NCBI RefSeq assembly: GCF_000715075.1
Contig: NC_134095.1
Span: 42,758,806 to 42,822,805 of the forward strand
Length of the DNA stretch: 64,000 nucleotides
Reading direction: 5' to 3'
DNA from: Nicotiana tabacum
Taxonomy: Eukaryota > Streptophyta > Magnoliopsida > Solanales > Solanaceae
In this document: positions 31,095 through 43,898 of the stretch, piece after piece
Layout of the letters: each line of letters starts with the position of its first letter
Position numbering within the stretch: the stretch's first letter is position 1
Notes under the pieces: generated by a model
What the model was told of the DNA's origin: nothing
Databases searched by the model: none
What the model saw: only the letters and a program-made list of their open reading frames with translations
Position numbers and translations under genes: made by a program

Positions 31095-31898
31095 GGCGCC
31101 CACCTGTATAACGAGAGGAATAATTTTCAGTCTTAGTTTAAATAGGCGCCCACCTGTATAACGAGAGGAATACTTTTCAGTCTTAGTTTAAATAGGCGCC
31201 CACCTGTATAACGAGAGGAATACTTTTCAGTCTTAGTTTAAATAGGCGCCCACCTGTATAACGAGAGGAATAATTTTCAGTCTTAGTTTAAATAGGCGCC
31301 CACCTGTATAACGAGAGGAATACTTTTCAGTCTTAGTTTAAATAGGCGCCCACCTGTATAACGAGAGGAATACTTTTCAGTCTTAGTTTAAATAGGCGCC
31401 CACCTGTATAACGAGAGGAATAATTTTCATGTCTTAGTTTAAATAGGCGCCCACCTGTATAACGAGAGGAATAATTTTCATGTCTTAGTTTAAATAGGCG
31501 CCCACCTGTATAACGAGAGGAATACTTTTCAGTCTTAGTTTAAATAGGCGCCCACCTGTATAACGAGAGGAATACTTTTCAGTCTTAGTTTAAATAGGCG
31601 CCCACCTGTATAACGAGAGGAATACTTTTCAGTCTTAGTTTAAATAGGCGCCCACCTGTATAACGAGAGGAATAATTTTCATGTCTTAGTTTAAATAGGC
31701 GCCCACCTGTATAACGAGAGGAATACTTTTCAGTCTTAGTTTAAATAGGCGCCCACCTGTATAACGAGAGGAATAATTTTCATGTTTTAGTTTAAATAGG
31801 CGCCCACCTGTATAACGAGAGGAATAATGTCATGTCTTAGTTTAAATAGACGCCCACCTGTATAACGAGGGGAATACTTTTCATGTTTTAGTTTAAAT
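31095..31898 (+). repeat. 50-bp tandem array of element A, 16 copies
   Basis: Unit: GGCGCCCACCTGTATAACGA, GAGGAATACTTTTCAGTCTT, AGTTTAAATA. Copies are 50-51 bp, and variants are mainly TACTTTTCAG or TAATTTTCATG. The last copies are more diverged. Located in the 3' untranslated region. Confidence 0.97.
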
Positions 31899-32600
31899 AT
31901 TTCAGAATTTGAGAGCAGTAACCCCACCGGAAGGCCGAAAGTTATAGCAGGAATATCCAGCAGGAAACAACAAAAATCCCCAGCACCGGGAAGCAGAAGG
32001 TTGCAAACTCAGGCGCACGAGTCAAAAGGACGCGGCTTGTGAACATTAGACCATGCCCAGCATAACAAATCTGACGAAGAAAGCCGTACCACCGAAGGAA
32101 TCATTGAAAAGCTTAATGAAGAAGTCCATGTCCCCAGCGGACCAAGAAAAATGATGAAAACTGGTACTCAAAAGAGCAAAAGGCCAGTACCATCCCTCAA
32201 GTTCACAAAATAAAAGTATCGGAGGAAAACGCAAGCCGACAAGAAAGCAAGGCGACAAGAACAAGTTGAAGATAGATGAGATCTTATGATCCACAGTCTA
32301 GCTTAGCTTCTTGTTTTTCCTTTTAGAACAATGTAACAAGGATATCGGTAAGCGGTAACATCCTACAACAGCATGTAAGCAGCACACAACAGCGGCAAAC
32401 ACTACAGTCACACGGTAGTCCCAGCTACCAAAATTTCCCGAACTACATTGACCTGATTCCTGTTCAGCCCAGGATATGTAGGAAACCTATGAAGCAAAGG
32501 TTCGGTCAAATCTTTTTCAAAAAATGCTTCACACGGAGTACTCGGACGAGCAAAAATCGCTCGCTTTATCTTTGCGCGAAAACCCTTCGTGTCTTCGGGC
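31899..32600 (+). other. Element A sequence between array and purine tract
   Basis: No gene. CCCCAGCA phrases and sequence shared with element C (60208-60940, opposite strand), then a CTACA/TGTAG cassette (32437-32507). Confidence 0.7.
32437..32507 (+). other. CTACA/TGTAG stem-loop cassette, copy 9 (element A, before purine tract)
   Basis: Outer CTACA/TGTAG, inner TCCT/AGGA, and an outermost CCGAAC/GTTCGG pair. Confidence 0.62.
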
Positions 32601-32613
32601 AAAGAGGGGCAGC
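32601..32613 (+). other. Polypurine tract of element A
   Basis: AAAGAGGGGCAGC immediately before the TGTAAGC start of the 3' LTR. Confidence 0.8.
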
Positions 32614-35600
32614 TGTAAGCACGTGATTTTTGCTTCGCGGACAATCACTCCAAAAAGAAATCAAAAATAATGGCAAATGGCCTTGCTGTACAATTTTTCG
32701 ATTTTTGCGTGACACGTGTTGGTAGTCATTTGTGGTTCTGTCCATTTTTCGTTTAATCTTACCAAACAAAATACGAAATATGAATGTCATATGTAATTAA
32801 ACCGTAATTCGGTCATTAAAAGAAAATTCAAAATATATATGCATCTTTTATTCTAGGTTGTGATTTAACCTATTTAAATATTTTAATATGTGTGTGACAA
32901 TGGTGTTAAGTGTTAAATTAATGGTTGTTTAAATTCATTTTTTTTATTGTGTTTTAAAATTAGAAAACAAAAAGAAAAGAGTAATGAAATTGGTTTGGTC
33001 CAAAAAAGGAATTAAAATCAAGCCCAAAACCAGGACACAGGTCCGGTCCAAACATAGGCTGCCCGGGTACGTCCCAAACGACGCCGTATCAGCATCCCTG
33101 TGCTGAGCCGTTGATTTGATTCAAATGAACGGTCCCGATCAGGCCACTCATTTAACCCAAACGACGCCTTCTTAGGCAATTGATCTGAGCCATCCAACCC
33201 TTTGATCCAACGGATCCAGGCCTTCCCCTAGGGCCCGTCAATTTTGACCCGATCCAATCCCCTACCCGGTCTCAACCCACTATCAGCCCCAAACGACGTC
33301 GTCTCTCTTCAATGAGTAGATCCTGGCCCTTGATCTCACATGATCCGACGGCCAGGATCTAAACCTCAAAATCATATATAAAGCCCAACTTGGTTACCCC
33401 GCCCCTATCTAAAACACCCCCCGGCTTCATCGTCTCCCTGACCAACCCTAACACCCAAACCCTAGCCACCACCCCACCCCTTCGCCTGAAAGCCGGCGGC
33501 AACGGTTCCGTTGGCCATGAGTCTAACACCCCTGAACCACCATGACCCCCCTCTCCAAATCCACACTCAGCTTACCTCGAATCTTCCCCGAACGTCTCGA
33601 ATCTTCATTCGAAGATCCGAGACCAAACCTAGATCTACACCAAACCACCCCATATTCACCCTAGTCACTCCCCTAACGTCCCTCAGGCCTTAATCAGCTT
33701 TGGTTCCGGTCGAATACAAGCAGAACTTGTCGAATCCCAAATCTGAGTTCAAGAACCCTAGAAAAACCAAACCTGTTTTCGTTTAAGGTAAGTTTTCGAT
33801 GTAATCGTCTTTTCTTGCTTTTGGTTTAGATGTTATGCATATGGTTGTAGATTTGTTTTAGATTGTTTTTTTTTATTATTTTTTGTCCATCTTCAAAGAC
33901 CCTTTTGTTTGGTCGATTTCTTTTCTCGAATATTAATTGAGTGTTATAATATGTTTAGTCGCTTCGATTGATGTTGTCAATTAGTTAAGTTTCATAAACT
34001 ACATAATTAAATGTCCCGAGTTTTGAAATAAATTGGTACCCTGTTTAGTCTATGTTGTTAGTCGTTTAATTGTTACGTATGATAGTTCGTATAGTCGACC
34101 TGAGTAACGTCGTCAAATAATTAAGTGTTGTAAAGTTCCATTGTTGTCCGAAAAGGGCCTGAAACACTCAGTTTGTTTCTGTTTTAAGTTTAGTTGATTG
34201 GCGACTAATTAGTATACGTTATAACTCGCAAAGTCGACTCGACACATGTTCGACGTTAGTTTCACAGTATTAAATAACAAACGACCTAACTCTTACTGGC
34301 TGATTTTGTTGAATGGTTGTGTGGACTGATTATAGGTTGGTTTGTTAACTGTGGGGGGTGGGTTCGAACTAGTTCTCAAAAGGGTCATAACTAGCAGATC
34401 CAATAGAATGAAAGAGTGGGGCAAAACAACATTGATCAAGGGTCTGCTGGGTAATCTTAATGGGCAAAGACTGATTAAAAATTCAGGATTAATGGGCCAT
34501 CAATTGTTTAATCAGAAATACTATTAATCTAGTATTAGTGGGGACAAAACATGAGAGTATGGGAGTTTAATACTTAACTAAACCCATGACCCTTGAATAG
34601 AGCAATAGGTCAGGCGTGGGGAACAAAATGACTTGCATCAAGAAGATGCTTAGGCATGGGAAATGAGGGGGATGGGCAGTCACTGAGGCTGTGAAGTTCT
34701 AGACAGCCCTTAGGGTCTTTGATTCAGTTATAAATAGAGCTGTTTTTAGTTAAGAAGGGGCTGGGAGATTTTTTAGTCTTCAGAGAGATTCTGTGAGTGA
34801 GAAAAACTGAAAAGAAGAATAACAGAAGAAATTTCAGGATATTGAACCAACTATTGTCTGAAAACTGTCTAAGAATTTAAACTGGTCAAGCTGTCTTTGC
34901 CAATTGTTGTTGGTTATTTGTCGAGCTGTTTGTGACTACTGTATTGATGTGGCTATTTGCACTGAACATTCTGGGTTTTCAGCTGTTTTCACTACCCTGT
35001 TTCTGGGATTATTGCTTGTTGCTCGACCATTTGTGGGTTTCACAATTGTTGTTGGGTACTGTTGCTGGTTGTTGCTGTGTGTTTGCTGTTCGAGTGGCTT
35101 GCTGCTGATACTTTTCTTCTTCTCTTTCTTATTGTCCAAACATCCAGGTACACGTTCTAAATTCACTGATGTAATGATACGTTTGGGGCTGAATAAAAAG
35201 CACAAGGTTATGGCAGTCCAAACATGAGTATGATTACCTTTATTCTGCTGCTTATATTTTAGAATGTTGGTGTATTTAACATGTAAAGTTTAACCTTCAA
35301 ACTATGTAATAAGATAGTTTCTCAGTCCATAAGGAGTTTGGTCTGGCAGTCCATTGTTGTATGTAAATCAGTAAGAAGTTAGCTGGATAGTAGTAATACT
35401 CGGCCAACAATGGCATCGCGTCTGTAAAAATGAACGCAGTAATCACACTTGTTTCGCCTTAATTCGTCAGTAGATATGTGTATCTTGAAGGCACACTAGG
35501 CAATCTGGATTATAGCCAAAAGATAAAAATCGCATAGCTAAACACGTGATAACACCACTTGAGTTAGATAGGATCGTCATACAGTCGTTTCATTTTGTTA

Positions 35601-36563
35601 GTGTCAAGCATGTGAGGAATAATTAACTGAACCTCATACGTATGCCCGTCAACAAATAAGGTCGAATGCGTCTAATTTCTTCGCCTAAGGATAATCTGCT
35701 TCGATACTGTTGTGCGTCAATCCCATGTTTCAGTTTTTTTGAATAATAGAATATAGAATGAAGGTCACCCCTCTTTGTACAAATTCTGCTGCAATTTCTC
35801 ATTTGTGTCAGTCGTACGCTAATAGCTAATAAGTTGCATTTTCTCAGCATGTAATAAATCAAGGTATTTTCTTGTGTTTTTTTAGAGACAAACTTAATAG
35901 AAGAATGTAGTTGCTGTAGGTTTATCCTTAAAAGTAAATGAGACGAGCCTCGCCGAAAAATGCAAGATCGCGGGGCCCTCAGTAAATATCTGTTTTAAAC
36001 TTGCTTAGACTCCGGGACGGGCCGTTATGATACGCTAGTTGCTTTAGGCGCGCATTTAATAATTTTATCTCCTTAAACTCGGGTGCACATTGATGTGACC
36101 CAAATCCAAATCTCAACGGAGTCAAAGTGTGTCGACGACCACGTGTACATTGATTGTAACGCGATTTGAGATACATTTTCACAACGTTGTAATTCTTGAT
36201 AAAAATAACAGTAAATGATAAAAGCGGTTTAAAAGTTAAAATTTGCACATCAGTTCATATTTGTATAAAATCAGATTAATCAAGCCGAATATAACAGTTG
36301 AGCGACCGTGCTAGAACCACGGAACTCGGGAGTGCCCAACACCTTCTCCCGGGTTAACAACATTCCTTATCCGGATTTCTGGTACGCAGACTGTAATATG
36401 GAGTCATTATTTTCCTCGATTTGGGATTAAAATTGGTGACTTGGGACACCCTAAATCTCCCAAGTGGCGACTCTGAAATAAACAAATAAATCCCGTTTTC
36501 GATCGTCCTTAAATTGGAAAACTCCCCTGCACCCTCGCGGGTGCGGAAAAAGGAGGTGTGACA
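32614..36563 (+). repeat. 3' LTR of element A (complete, 3950 bp)
   Basis: TGTAAGCACGTGATTTTTGC start and GGAGGTGTGACA end. Three AAACGACGYC motifs lie in the first 700 bp (33076, 33159, 33291). About 29 bp are missing near 36026 compared with the 5' LTR. The flanking five bases are GTAAG. The matching target duplication would be upstream of the window. Confidence 0.94.
33373..33381 (+). promoter_or_regulatory. Probable LTR TATA box of element A
   Basis: CATATATAAAG about 760 bp into the LTR. Element C has the same motif at the same relative place (minus strand, near 59410-59420). A second TTATAAATAG near 34729 is an alternative. Confidence 0.5.
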
Positions 36564-37193
36564 GTAAGCAAATTATCTCAATTTATGCATCAACCAGGTG
36601 TTTCTCACTGGAAAGCTGTCAAGCGTCTTCTGAGATATCTTTGTCACACTACTTATCTTGGTATTACGCTTGCTAAAAAATCTGCCACTCAATTAGTTGC
36701 CTATTTTGATTCGGATTGGGCTGGTGACCCACTTGATCGAACCTCTATAACAAGATATGTTGTATATCTTGGTAATTCTCCTATCTCATGGTCTTCTAAG
36801 AAGCAACGTTCTGTTTCTTGATTGTCTACTGAGACTGAATACAAAGTTGTTGCAGCTACAACCTCTGAAGTTGTCTGGCTCAAAAACTTGCTTCATGAGC
36901 TTCACTTTCCACTGTCCAGTTCTCCTCGCATTCTCTGCGACAACATGAACACTACTTACATTTGTGCCAATCCGTCTGTTCATAGCCGTATGAAACATGT
37001 TGAGATAGATTTTCACTTTGTTCGTCAGCTTGTGCAGTCTAAGGCTCTCGAGGTCCATCACCTTCATGCTGTAGATCAAGTAGCAGATATTCTTACGAAA
37101 CCGCTGCCCAGCTCTGCATTTGTATGTATGTATCCCAAGTTGGGTCTAATGACACCAGCCCCACCTTGCGGGGGGCGTGTAAAGGACTCTTAA
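36564..37193 (+). pseudogene. 3' end of a Ty1/copia pol (RNase H), truncated by element A
   Basis: Begins abruptly at the LTR border of element A with SKLSQFMHQPGVSHWKAVKR, the end of the copia RT region. RNase H follows (YFDSDWAGDPLDRTS, SWSSKKQRSVS, LSTETEYK, HVEIDFHFVRQL, ADILTKPLPS). An in-frame TGA at 36819-36821, where arginine (CGA) would fit, breaks the frame. The 5' part of this element would lie beyond A's other end, outside the window. Confidence 0.9.
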
Positions 37194-37383
37194 TTGATTC
37201 AACCTTATCCATTAACATAGCCCTTATTTGTATCTTTTCTGTATCTTTTTGTTAGCCTTTTCTTTAGGAGTTTGTTAGGTTGTATGTATCTGTATCTTCC
37301 AGAAGATTTATTGTTGTAATTTTGCTCTATATAAAGAGCTACTACTTCATTAATAAAATCAACTCCCTTTCATTCAGTCTACA
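37178..37383 (+). repeat. Probable 3' LTR of the copia element
   Basis: Starts TGTAAAGGACTC right after a G-rich purine tract (GCGGGGGGCG) and ends near TCTACA. A CTATATAAAG motif at about 37328 is the likely TATA box. The 3' border is approximate because the partner LTR is not in the window. Confidence 0.6.
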
Positions 37384-37396
37384 GCCTTCCTCTTTA

Positions 37397-37625
37397 AACT
37401 CGAGACCTTTTCTAACTTAAGACTCAACAAAATCAATAAATTAAAGCTATTTCTTACCTAGAAATATGATAATTTTTAGCATAATTTTTTTGTAAATATT
37501 TGAGAGAGCCTCTGTGATTAAAAATTGTGATGAATTAGAATTGAACTCGAGACCTTTTCTAACTTAAGACTCAACAAAACCAATATATTAAAGCTATTTC
37601 TTACTTAGAAATATGATAATTAAAG
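37397..37625 (+). repeat. Direct duplication of ~75 bp
   Basis: The block starting CTCGAGACCTTTTCTAACTT (37399) is repeated from 37546 with a few changes (AATCAATAAATT against AACCAATATATT). The middle holds no gene. Confidence 0.8.
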
Positions 37626-38062
37626 TTATTATTCTCGTTCTTTTATAAATTTCGACACTACTTATAAAAATTTCTGCGTACGCCCGTCAGATGTGCTGTG
37701 TGTGAGAAAAACTTGCAATAATTCCACATTACGTGGCCCACGAAGATGATACAAGTATTGACAGGCATGTCCATTAGTTCGTCAATGCAAAAGACTTCTG
37801 AATAGTTCTGGAGAAGAATCTCTCTATATTTCCACAAATTAAAGCTTGGCCAATTGGAATGCAATTTCCTTTTTCCTTCTATGGATTTAGTGAGACATTG
37901 ACTCATTGACTTGAAGTCCTTCTACCCGTATTTCACAAGCTGAGAAAATAAATGACCATTGACTCGCAAGACTTGTAATGATTCACTACACTATAAAACT
38001 CTACCCCTGCACAAGTTCATCAATAACCAAGACAATCAACTTAAATTAATCCTTTAGTCATA
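37626..38062 (+). promoter_or_regulatory. Upstream region of the LRR pseudogene
   Basis: No ORF. ACTATAAAAC near 37990 is a plausible TATA box, about 70 nt before the ATG at 38063, and the CA-rich stretch after it resembles a plant 5' leader. This suggests the locus once had its own promoter. Confidence 0.4.
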
Positions 38063-40110
38063 ATGAAGGTTCACAGAATATTTTCTTTCCTTTTTACTCT
38101 CTTATATCTCTTCACAGTTTCTTTTGCTTCCACCGGGGAAGTAACTGCTCTCCTAAAATGGAAAGCAACTTTCCAAAACCAGAATAATACCTTATTGTCT
38201 TCATGGAAACTAGGTCCTGTTGGTTCCAAGAATTCTTCCAGCGTAGGAGCGACAGGTTCTGATGCATGCAGGGGTTGGTATGGAGTTACATGCTTAAATG
38301 GTAGGGTCAACAGGTTGAATATTACAAATGCTAGTGTTGTTGGCGTACTCTATGATTTTCCATTTTCATCTCTCCCTTTTCTTGAATATGTTGATCTTAG
38401 CATGAACCAACTCTCTGGCACAATCCCCCTGAAATAGGTAAACTCACTAATCTAGTTTATCTTGACTTGTCCATCAATCAGATTTCAGGCACAATCCCTC
38501 CACAAATCGGGTCACTAAGAAAGCTTGAGACCCTTCATATCTTTGACAACCAGTTAAATGGTTCCATTCCGGAAGAAATAGGCAACCTAAGGTCTCTTAC
38601 TGAGCTAGCTTTATATACTAACTCTCTTAATGGTTCAATTCCTGCTTCATTGGGGAATTTGAACAACCTGTCTTCTTTGTCACTTTATGAGAATCAGCTT
38701 TCTGGCTCCATTCCAGCAGCAATAGGGAAACTCGTTAACCTTGTTGAAGCCTATCTCGATACAAACCAGTTAACAGGTCATATTCCTCCAGAAATAGGTA
38801 ACTTGATCAAAGCAAAAGCGTGAAATGCTTTCTCTAATGAATTGTCTGGTCCCATTCCTGTTGAAATTGGAAAGATGAAGTCACTTCATAGTTTAAGCTT
38901 CCACACAAACAATCTTTCTGGTCCAATTCCCAAAACAATAGGTGACTTAACTGAGCTCCAACTCTTGCACTTTTACAATAACCAACTTTTTGGTTCCATT
39001 CCTAGTAAGTTGGGGAATTTGAAAAACCTCACTGATCTGCAATTATCCGGTAATCAACTTACTGGGTCAATTCCAGCTTCCTTGGGCAATCTGAGAAATT
39101 TACAAACTCTGTATCTCCGGGACAATAAACTTTCAGGTTCCATTCCACCAGAACTTGCCTATTTGGATAACTTGGTTGTGCTGGAAATGGATGAAAACCA
39201 ATTTTCAGGCCATTTGCCTGAGAATCTTTGCCAAGGTGAGAAACTTGAGAACTTCACGGTGAATAGTAACAAGCTGTCAGGGCCAATTCCAAGAAGCTTG
39301 AGCAAGTGCTCGAGTTTCAAAAGGGTTCACTTTGATAACAACAGTTTCACCGGGAACTTATCTGAAGCTTTTGGTATCTATCCAGAGCTTCAATTAATTA
39401 ATTTGAGTGAAAATGATTTTCATGGTGAACTCAGCAGCAACTGGGGAAAATGCGAGAATTTGACTGATCTGCGGATAGCCAGAAATAACATTAGTGGCAA
39501 CATACCGCCAGAGATTGGAAACCTGAGAGGGCTACTAGGACTTGATCTTTCATCAAATCATTTGGTTGGGCAGATTCCCAAGGAATTTAGAAAATTGACC
39601 TCTCTAGTTAATCTTTTTGTGCAAAACAACAAAATTTCTGGCAGTATACCTGGGGAAATTGGGTCACTAACAAAGTTAGAAACCCTTGATTTGTCAGGCA
39701 ATGTATTTAATGGGTCAATCCCGATGTTTATAGGAGATTACATGAAACTGATTCACTTGAACCTGAGCAACAACAGATTTGGCCAGAACATTCCGATGGA
39801 GATAGGAAGGATAACTCACCTTAATGTGCTTGATTTGAGCCATAATCTTCATGATGGAGAAATACCCCCTCAGTTGTACCATTTGCAGGACTTGGAAATC
39901 ATCAATCTTTCCCACAATCACCTCTCTGGCCGCATTCCTAAAGAATTTATAAGTTTGAGTGGTTTGCAGGATGTCATATTGTCATACAATGAGTTGGAAG
40001 GTCCAATACCAAATAATAAAGCTTTTATGAATGCCTCATTAGAAGGTAATAAAGGTCTTTGTGGTAATGTAACAGGATTCCAGCCTTGCAGTAGTAAATA
40101 TCTTACTTGA
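38063..40110 (+). pseudogene. Leucine-rich-repeat receptor kinase-like gene, ectodomain only, broken
   Basis: Begins with a signal peptide (residues 1-23, FSFLFTLLYLFTVSFAS), an LRR N-terminal cap (EVTALLKWKATFQNQ, DACRGWYGVTC) and then about twenty 24-residue LRRs of the plant extracellular type (NQLSGSIPxxIGNL). It closes with the cysteine cap GNKGLCGN..PCS. The style is that of the LRR-XII/MIK2-like receptor kinases. Three lesions are visible: a missing C in the run near 38430 gives a TAG at 38435-38437, TGA at 38821-38823 stops the next frame, and the frame ends at 40110 without membrane segment or kinase. As it stands it cannot make a receptor. Confidence 0.92.
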
Positions 40111-40219
40111 GTTGCACGAGTTTTGATGACTTAAGAGAAAGAAGAATTGCTTCAAGCTAAGTGTGAAAGTCTCAATTGTTGCGGCTAAATCCGTTCTACC
40201 AGTGTTTTTTCCAGTTAAT

Positions 40220-40456
40220 TAGTGCTCAAAAAAAGACAAAAGGGGTTGCTCTGGTGGTAAGCAACTTCTACTTCCAACCAAGAGGTTATGAGTTCGAGTA
40301 AGGTGGGAAGTTCTTGGAGGGAAGGATGCCGGGGTCTATTTGGAAACAGCCTCTCTACCCCAGGATAGGGGTAAGATATGCGTACACACTACCCTCCCCA
40401 GATCCCACTAAGTGGGATTATACTGGGTTGTTGTTGTTGTTATAGTGCTCAAAAAA
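40220..40456 (+). mobile_element. TS-type SINE with 14-bp target duplications
   Basis: A body of about 208 bp (40235-40442) opens with a tRNA-like part: GGTTGCTCTGGTGGTAAGC resembles box A and GAGTTCGAG (40290-40298) box B. The tRNA-unrelated part contains ACACTACCCTCCCCAGATCC and ends in (TTG)n. The sequence TAGTGCTCAAAAAA flanks it exactly at 40220-40233 and 40443-40456. It matches my memory of the tobacco TS SINE family, transcribed by RNA polymerase III. Confidence 0.9.
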
Positions 40457-41135
40457 TCTGCTCAATTGTGTCTGTTTTGAGGGGCTAAGACTCCTTTTAT
40501 TTTGTGTTTTTTCATAAAAACAAGGATTCTTATCCTGTTACTATCAATCCAATCTAGGAACAAGTCCTCCTAAAATGGAATGAGTTTGCAATTAGAGATT
40601 ATCCATCATAACATATCTCCATCATCTATGCCTAATTTCATGGATAAAATCAGTGATAACGGATTTAATTAACACGCAGAATAAAATGATAGATAGTAAT
40701 GGAAAACCATGGATACTCTTAGTATGTTTATCTAGTGCTTTAGTTGCTTCTGTAAAAGAGGCAGCAGCAGTTGTGCTTGTTATAAGAAAAGAATACTGTC
40801 ATTTTAGTTAATTAGTCTTGGAATTCAATTCCACCAGAATTTAGTGTTTTGACAAATCTTTATTGTTCCAAAACCCATCAAACGGCTCAACAAAGAAGAA
40901 ATAGGAGAATTGAAATCACTTTACAAATATAGAGTTTTAATCTCAGGGCCTTTAGAATTACGCATCTTGATTTGAGTTTTAACCAATTGACTGGAAATAT
41001 TTTTCTTGTATGTGTCACCATACCCGAAGTTTCTCCTTATGGATTTCATAGTAAATTCTATGGATAACCCTTTAGGAATTGGGAAAGTTCAGAACCATTG
41101 TAACTTGTTGTCAAATGGGCAGGTTAGACTGATTG
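40457..41135 (+). other. Intergenic sequence with an LRR scrap
   Basis: Mostly featureless AT-rich DNA. Around 40970-41005 one frame reads HLDLSFNQLTGN, the signature of a plant LRR, so this was once more of the receptor gene or a neighbouring copy. No ORF remains. Confidence 0.55.
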
Positions 41136-43898
41136 TGTATCACGATCCGGAGTCTCAACTTCGGGGTCGTGATGACGCCTAACATCCACTTGCTAGGCAA
41201 GCTGACATGAAATAATCAATAAACCAGTTTTAACAGTTAAAAACACAATAATGATATTCAACGAGAAATAAAAGCCAAGTCTAACACAGTACTGATATAA
41301 ACCATGTGATGACATCTACTCCCAAAAATCCTGAGTCATGAGTTCACATGCAACTAGAAGTCTACAACCAAGGTCTGAAATAAATACAATTGTTTCGAAG
41401 GAAATAAACAGTAAAAGCGGGAAATGGAAGGGGACTTCAAGGTCTGCGGATGCCAGCAGATCTACCTCGAGTCTCCATATGAAATGATCCGAGCTGATGC
41501 ACCTCATGAAGCGCTGGGACCAATACCAGTATCTGCACAACAAGTGCAGAAGTGTAGTATGAGTATAACCGATCCAATATACTCCGTAAGTGTCGAGCCT
41601 AACCTCGACGAGGTAATGACGAGACCATGACAAAACATCTACGTAAATAAACTTGTACAAGTGTAAATAAAGCATCAATAATAACAAAGAATGATAACAT
41701 ACTAATTGGGAGGGAACATGCGAAAATAGGAAGATATAATAAATACGGCAAGTATGAAATCACAAAATAACCAAGTAAATCACCAAAACTGGAAATCAGT
41801 CAAATCAATGATACGAAAATGGCACGGCATCACCCTTTGTGCTTTTACTCTCATCCTCACCATGCAATAATAATATGATGAATATAATGGCACGACATCA
41901 CTCGTTGTACTTTTATTCTCTTCCTCGCCATATAATAGTGATAATATAAATGAAATGGTACGATATCACCCTTTGCGCTCTTACTCACCATTTAATAATG
42001 ATAATATAAATGAAATGGCACGGCATCACCGTTCGTGTATTTACTCTCCTCCTCACCAAATAATAACAATAATAAGATGAATTCGAATAATAACCCATAC
42101 GGAGAATAATTTAACTTCAAATATGGTGTCATGATATCAAACTTCAAATTCCAAAAGAATATTCAACAGCTTTGAAATAAGCAATAAATACGAAACGAAC
42201 AATCAAAGAAGTAATAATCTAACCTAAGCATGTAATCATAATTAACAAAACAATATAATACAAAGAAATAATTTCCACCTGCATGTTTTAACCAAATGAC
42301 AATGCATAGATACTCGTCACCTCACATATAAGTTGTCCCTCCACGTAAAACACATAGCAAATAGACCAACAAGTTCTAATCCCTCAAGTCAAAGTTAACC
42401 ACGATATTTATCTCACTTCGCAACCAAATCAATACTCAATCGCGGATTTCCCCCTAGAATTAACCTCCAAACCAATCACATCTAACAAAATATATTTCAA
42501 ATAATTCAAAATAAGCTTTAGAAACTACCCACGAGTGAAAAAGATTCAATCATTAATATTTTTGAAAAAAGTCAACAAAAGTCAACCCTAGGCCCGCTTG
42601 GTCAAAACCCGATATTCGCACCAAAATCCAATTACTCATTCACCCCCGAGCCCGGTTATGTGATTAGTTTTGAAATCCGACCTCAATATCTCAAAATCTC
42701 CAATTTCTACCTAAGTCCCTAATTTCTACCATGGAGAAACATAGATTAAAGGTTAAGATCAATGGGTGTTTATGAAAATGTAAGGAACAAGTTAAAATAT
42801 ACTAATCTATGAAGTTGTGCTGAAAAACCTCTTCAAAATCACCCCTAGGACGAGCTCAAACTTGAAAATGGTGAAAAAGAGGATGATTCCCGGTATTCAG
42901 AAGTTTTAAAGATTGGGCGTCAGGTGTTCATCGCGGTTGTGAGAAATCTGATGCGTTCGCAAATCATTACGGCTTACTGACCTTCGCGTTCGCGAGATTT
43001 TGTATGCGTTCGCGAGATGTTATACGCATTCGTGATGGTCTGTCCCCCCCGGCCTTCGCGTTCGCGAGCCTAGGCTCGCGTTCGCTTAGAACAACTGACT
43101 AACTTCCCCCAGGTCCCTCCCTCCACTACGCATTCACAAGATGGAGACCGTGTTCGCAAAGGGTTAACCCCCACTACTTCGCGTTCGCGAAAAATGAATT
43201 CCTCGTCCTCAAACAGCAGGAACAGCTTTACCAGCAAATCCTCTAAGTCCAAAATTGATCTATAGCTTATCCGAAACTCACTTGAACCCCTCGAGCTCCA
43301 AACCAAACATACACATAAATATAATAACATCATACGAACTAACTCGCGTGATCAAAACACCAAAATAACACCTAGAATTACGAATCAGATATCAAAATGC
43401 ATGAAATTTTCAAATAAACTCAAGAACTTTTAAATTCACAACCGAGCGTCCAAATCATATCAAATTAACTCCGTTTTGCATCAAGTTTTGCAGACAAGTC
43501 TTAAATAGTAAAATGATACTATACCAAGTTCCAGAACCAAAATTCGAACCTGGTAGCAATAAAATCAACATATGGTCAAACTTCAGAATTCCTTAAACCT
43601 TCAAATTATTAGTTTTCAACAAATCACGTCAAAACAAGTCAGGGACTTCCAAATTCAATTTTGAGCATACGCCCAAGTCCGAAATCACGATACGGACACA
43701 CCGGATTCGTCAAAATACCGATCTGGGTCCGTTTATATAAAATATTGGCCATAGTCAACTTAAATCATTTCACATAAAATCTTTCGAAATAAGATACGGA
43801 CTACACATGTAAATAGAAAAATACTAAACGGAGCTAATCGAGGTCTCGAAACACGAAAATGAAGGCTAAAATTCAAAATGACCTATCGGGTCATTACA
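41136..43898 (-). repeat. LTR-like block (probably solo LTR, Ty3/gypsy chromovirus type)
   Basis: Read on the minus strand it starts TGTAATGACCCGATAGGTCA (from 43898) and ends CCGGATCGTGATACA (at 41136), the TG..CA ends of an LTR. No PBS, tract or coding sequence is attached, so a solo LTR is likely. Flanks GATTG and TCTTG share three of five bases, so no clean target duplication is seen. The family assignment rests on likeness to common Solanaceae LTRs with GTCATCACGACCC endings. A cluster of GCGTTCGCGA words lies at 42940-43200. Confidence 0.6.

Larger units (their letters stand above)
1..36563 (+). mobile_element. Element A: Ogre/Tat-type Ty3/gypsy LTR retrotransposon (5' end outside window, interrupted by element B)
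   Basis: Two long direct repeats (1-3209 and 33387-36563) flank a primer binding site, an extra ORF, gag, protease, RT, RNase H, integrase and a purine tract. The extra ORF before gag, a probable intron between protease and RT, multi-kilobase LTRs and tandem repeats in the 3' untranslated region are hallmarks of the Ogre/Tat lineage. Without the nested 15.2-kb element B, A would be about 22 kb if its 5' LTR matches the 3' one. The coding region has several frame breaks, so A is not autonomous now. Its LTRs differ more from each other than those of B, especially over the first 370 bp, which fits A being older. Confidence 0.93.
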
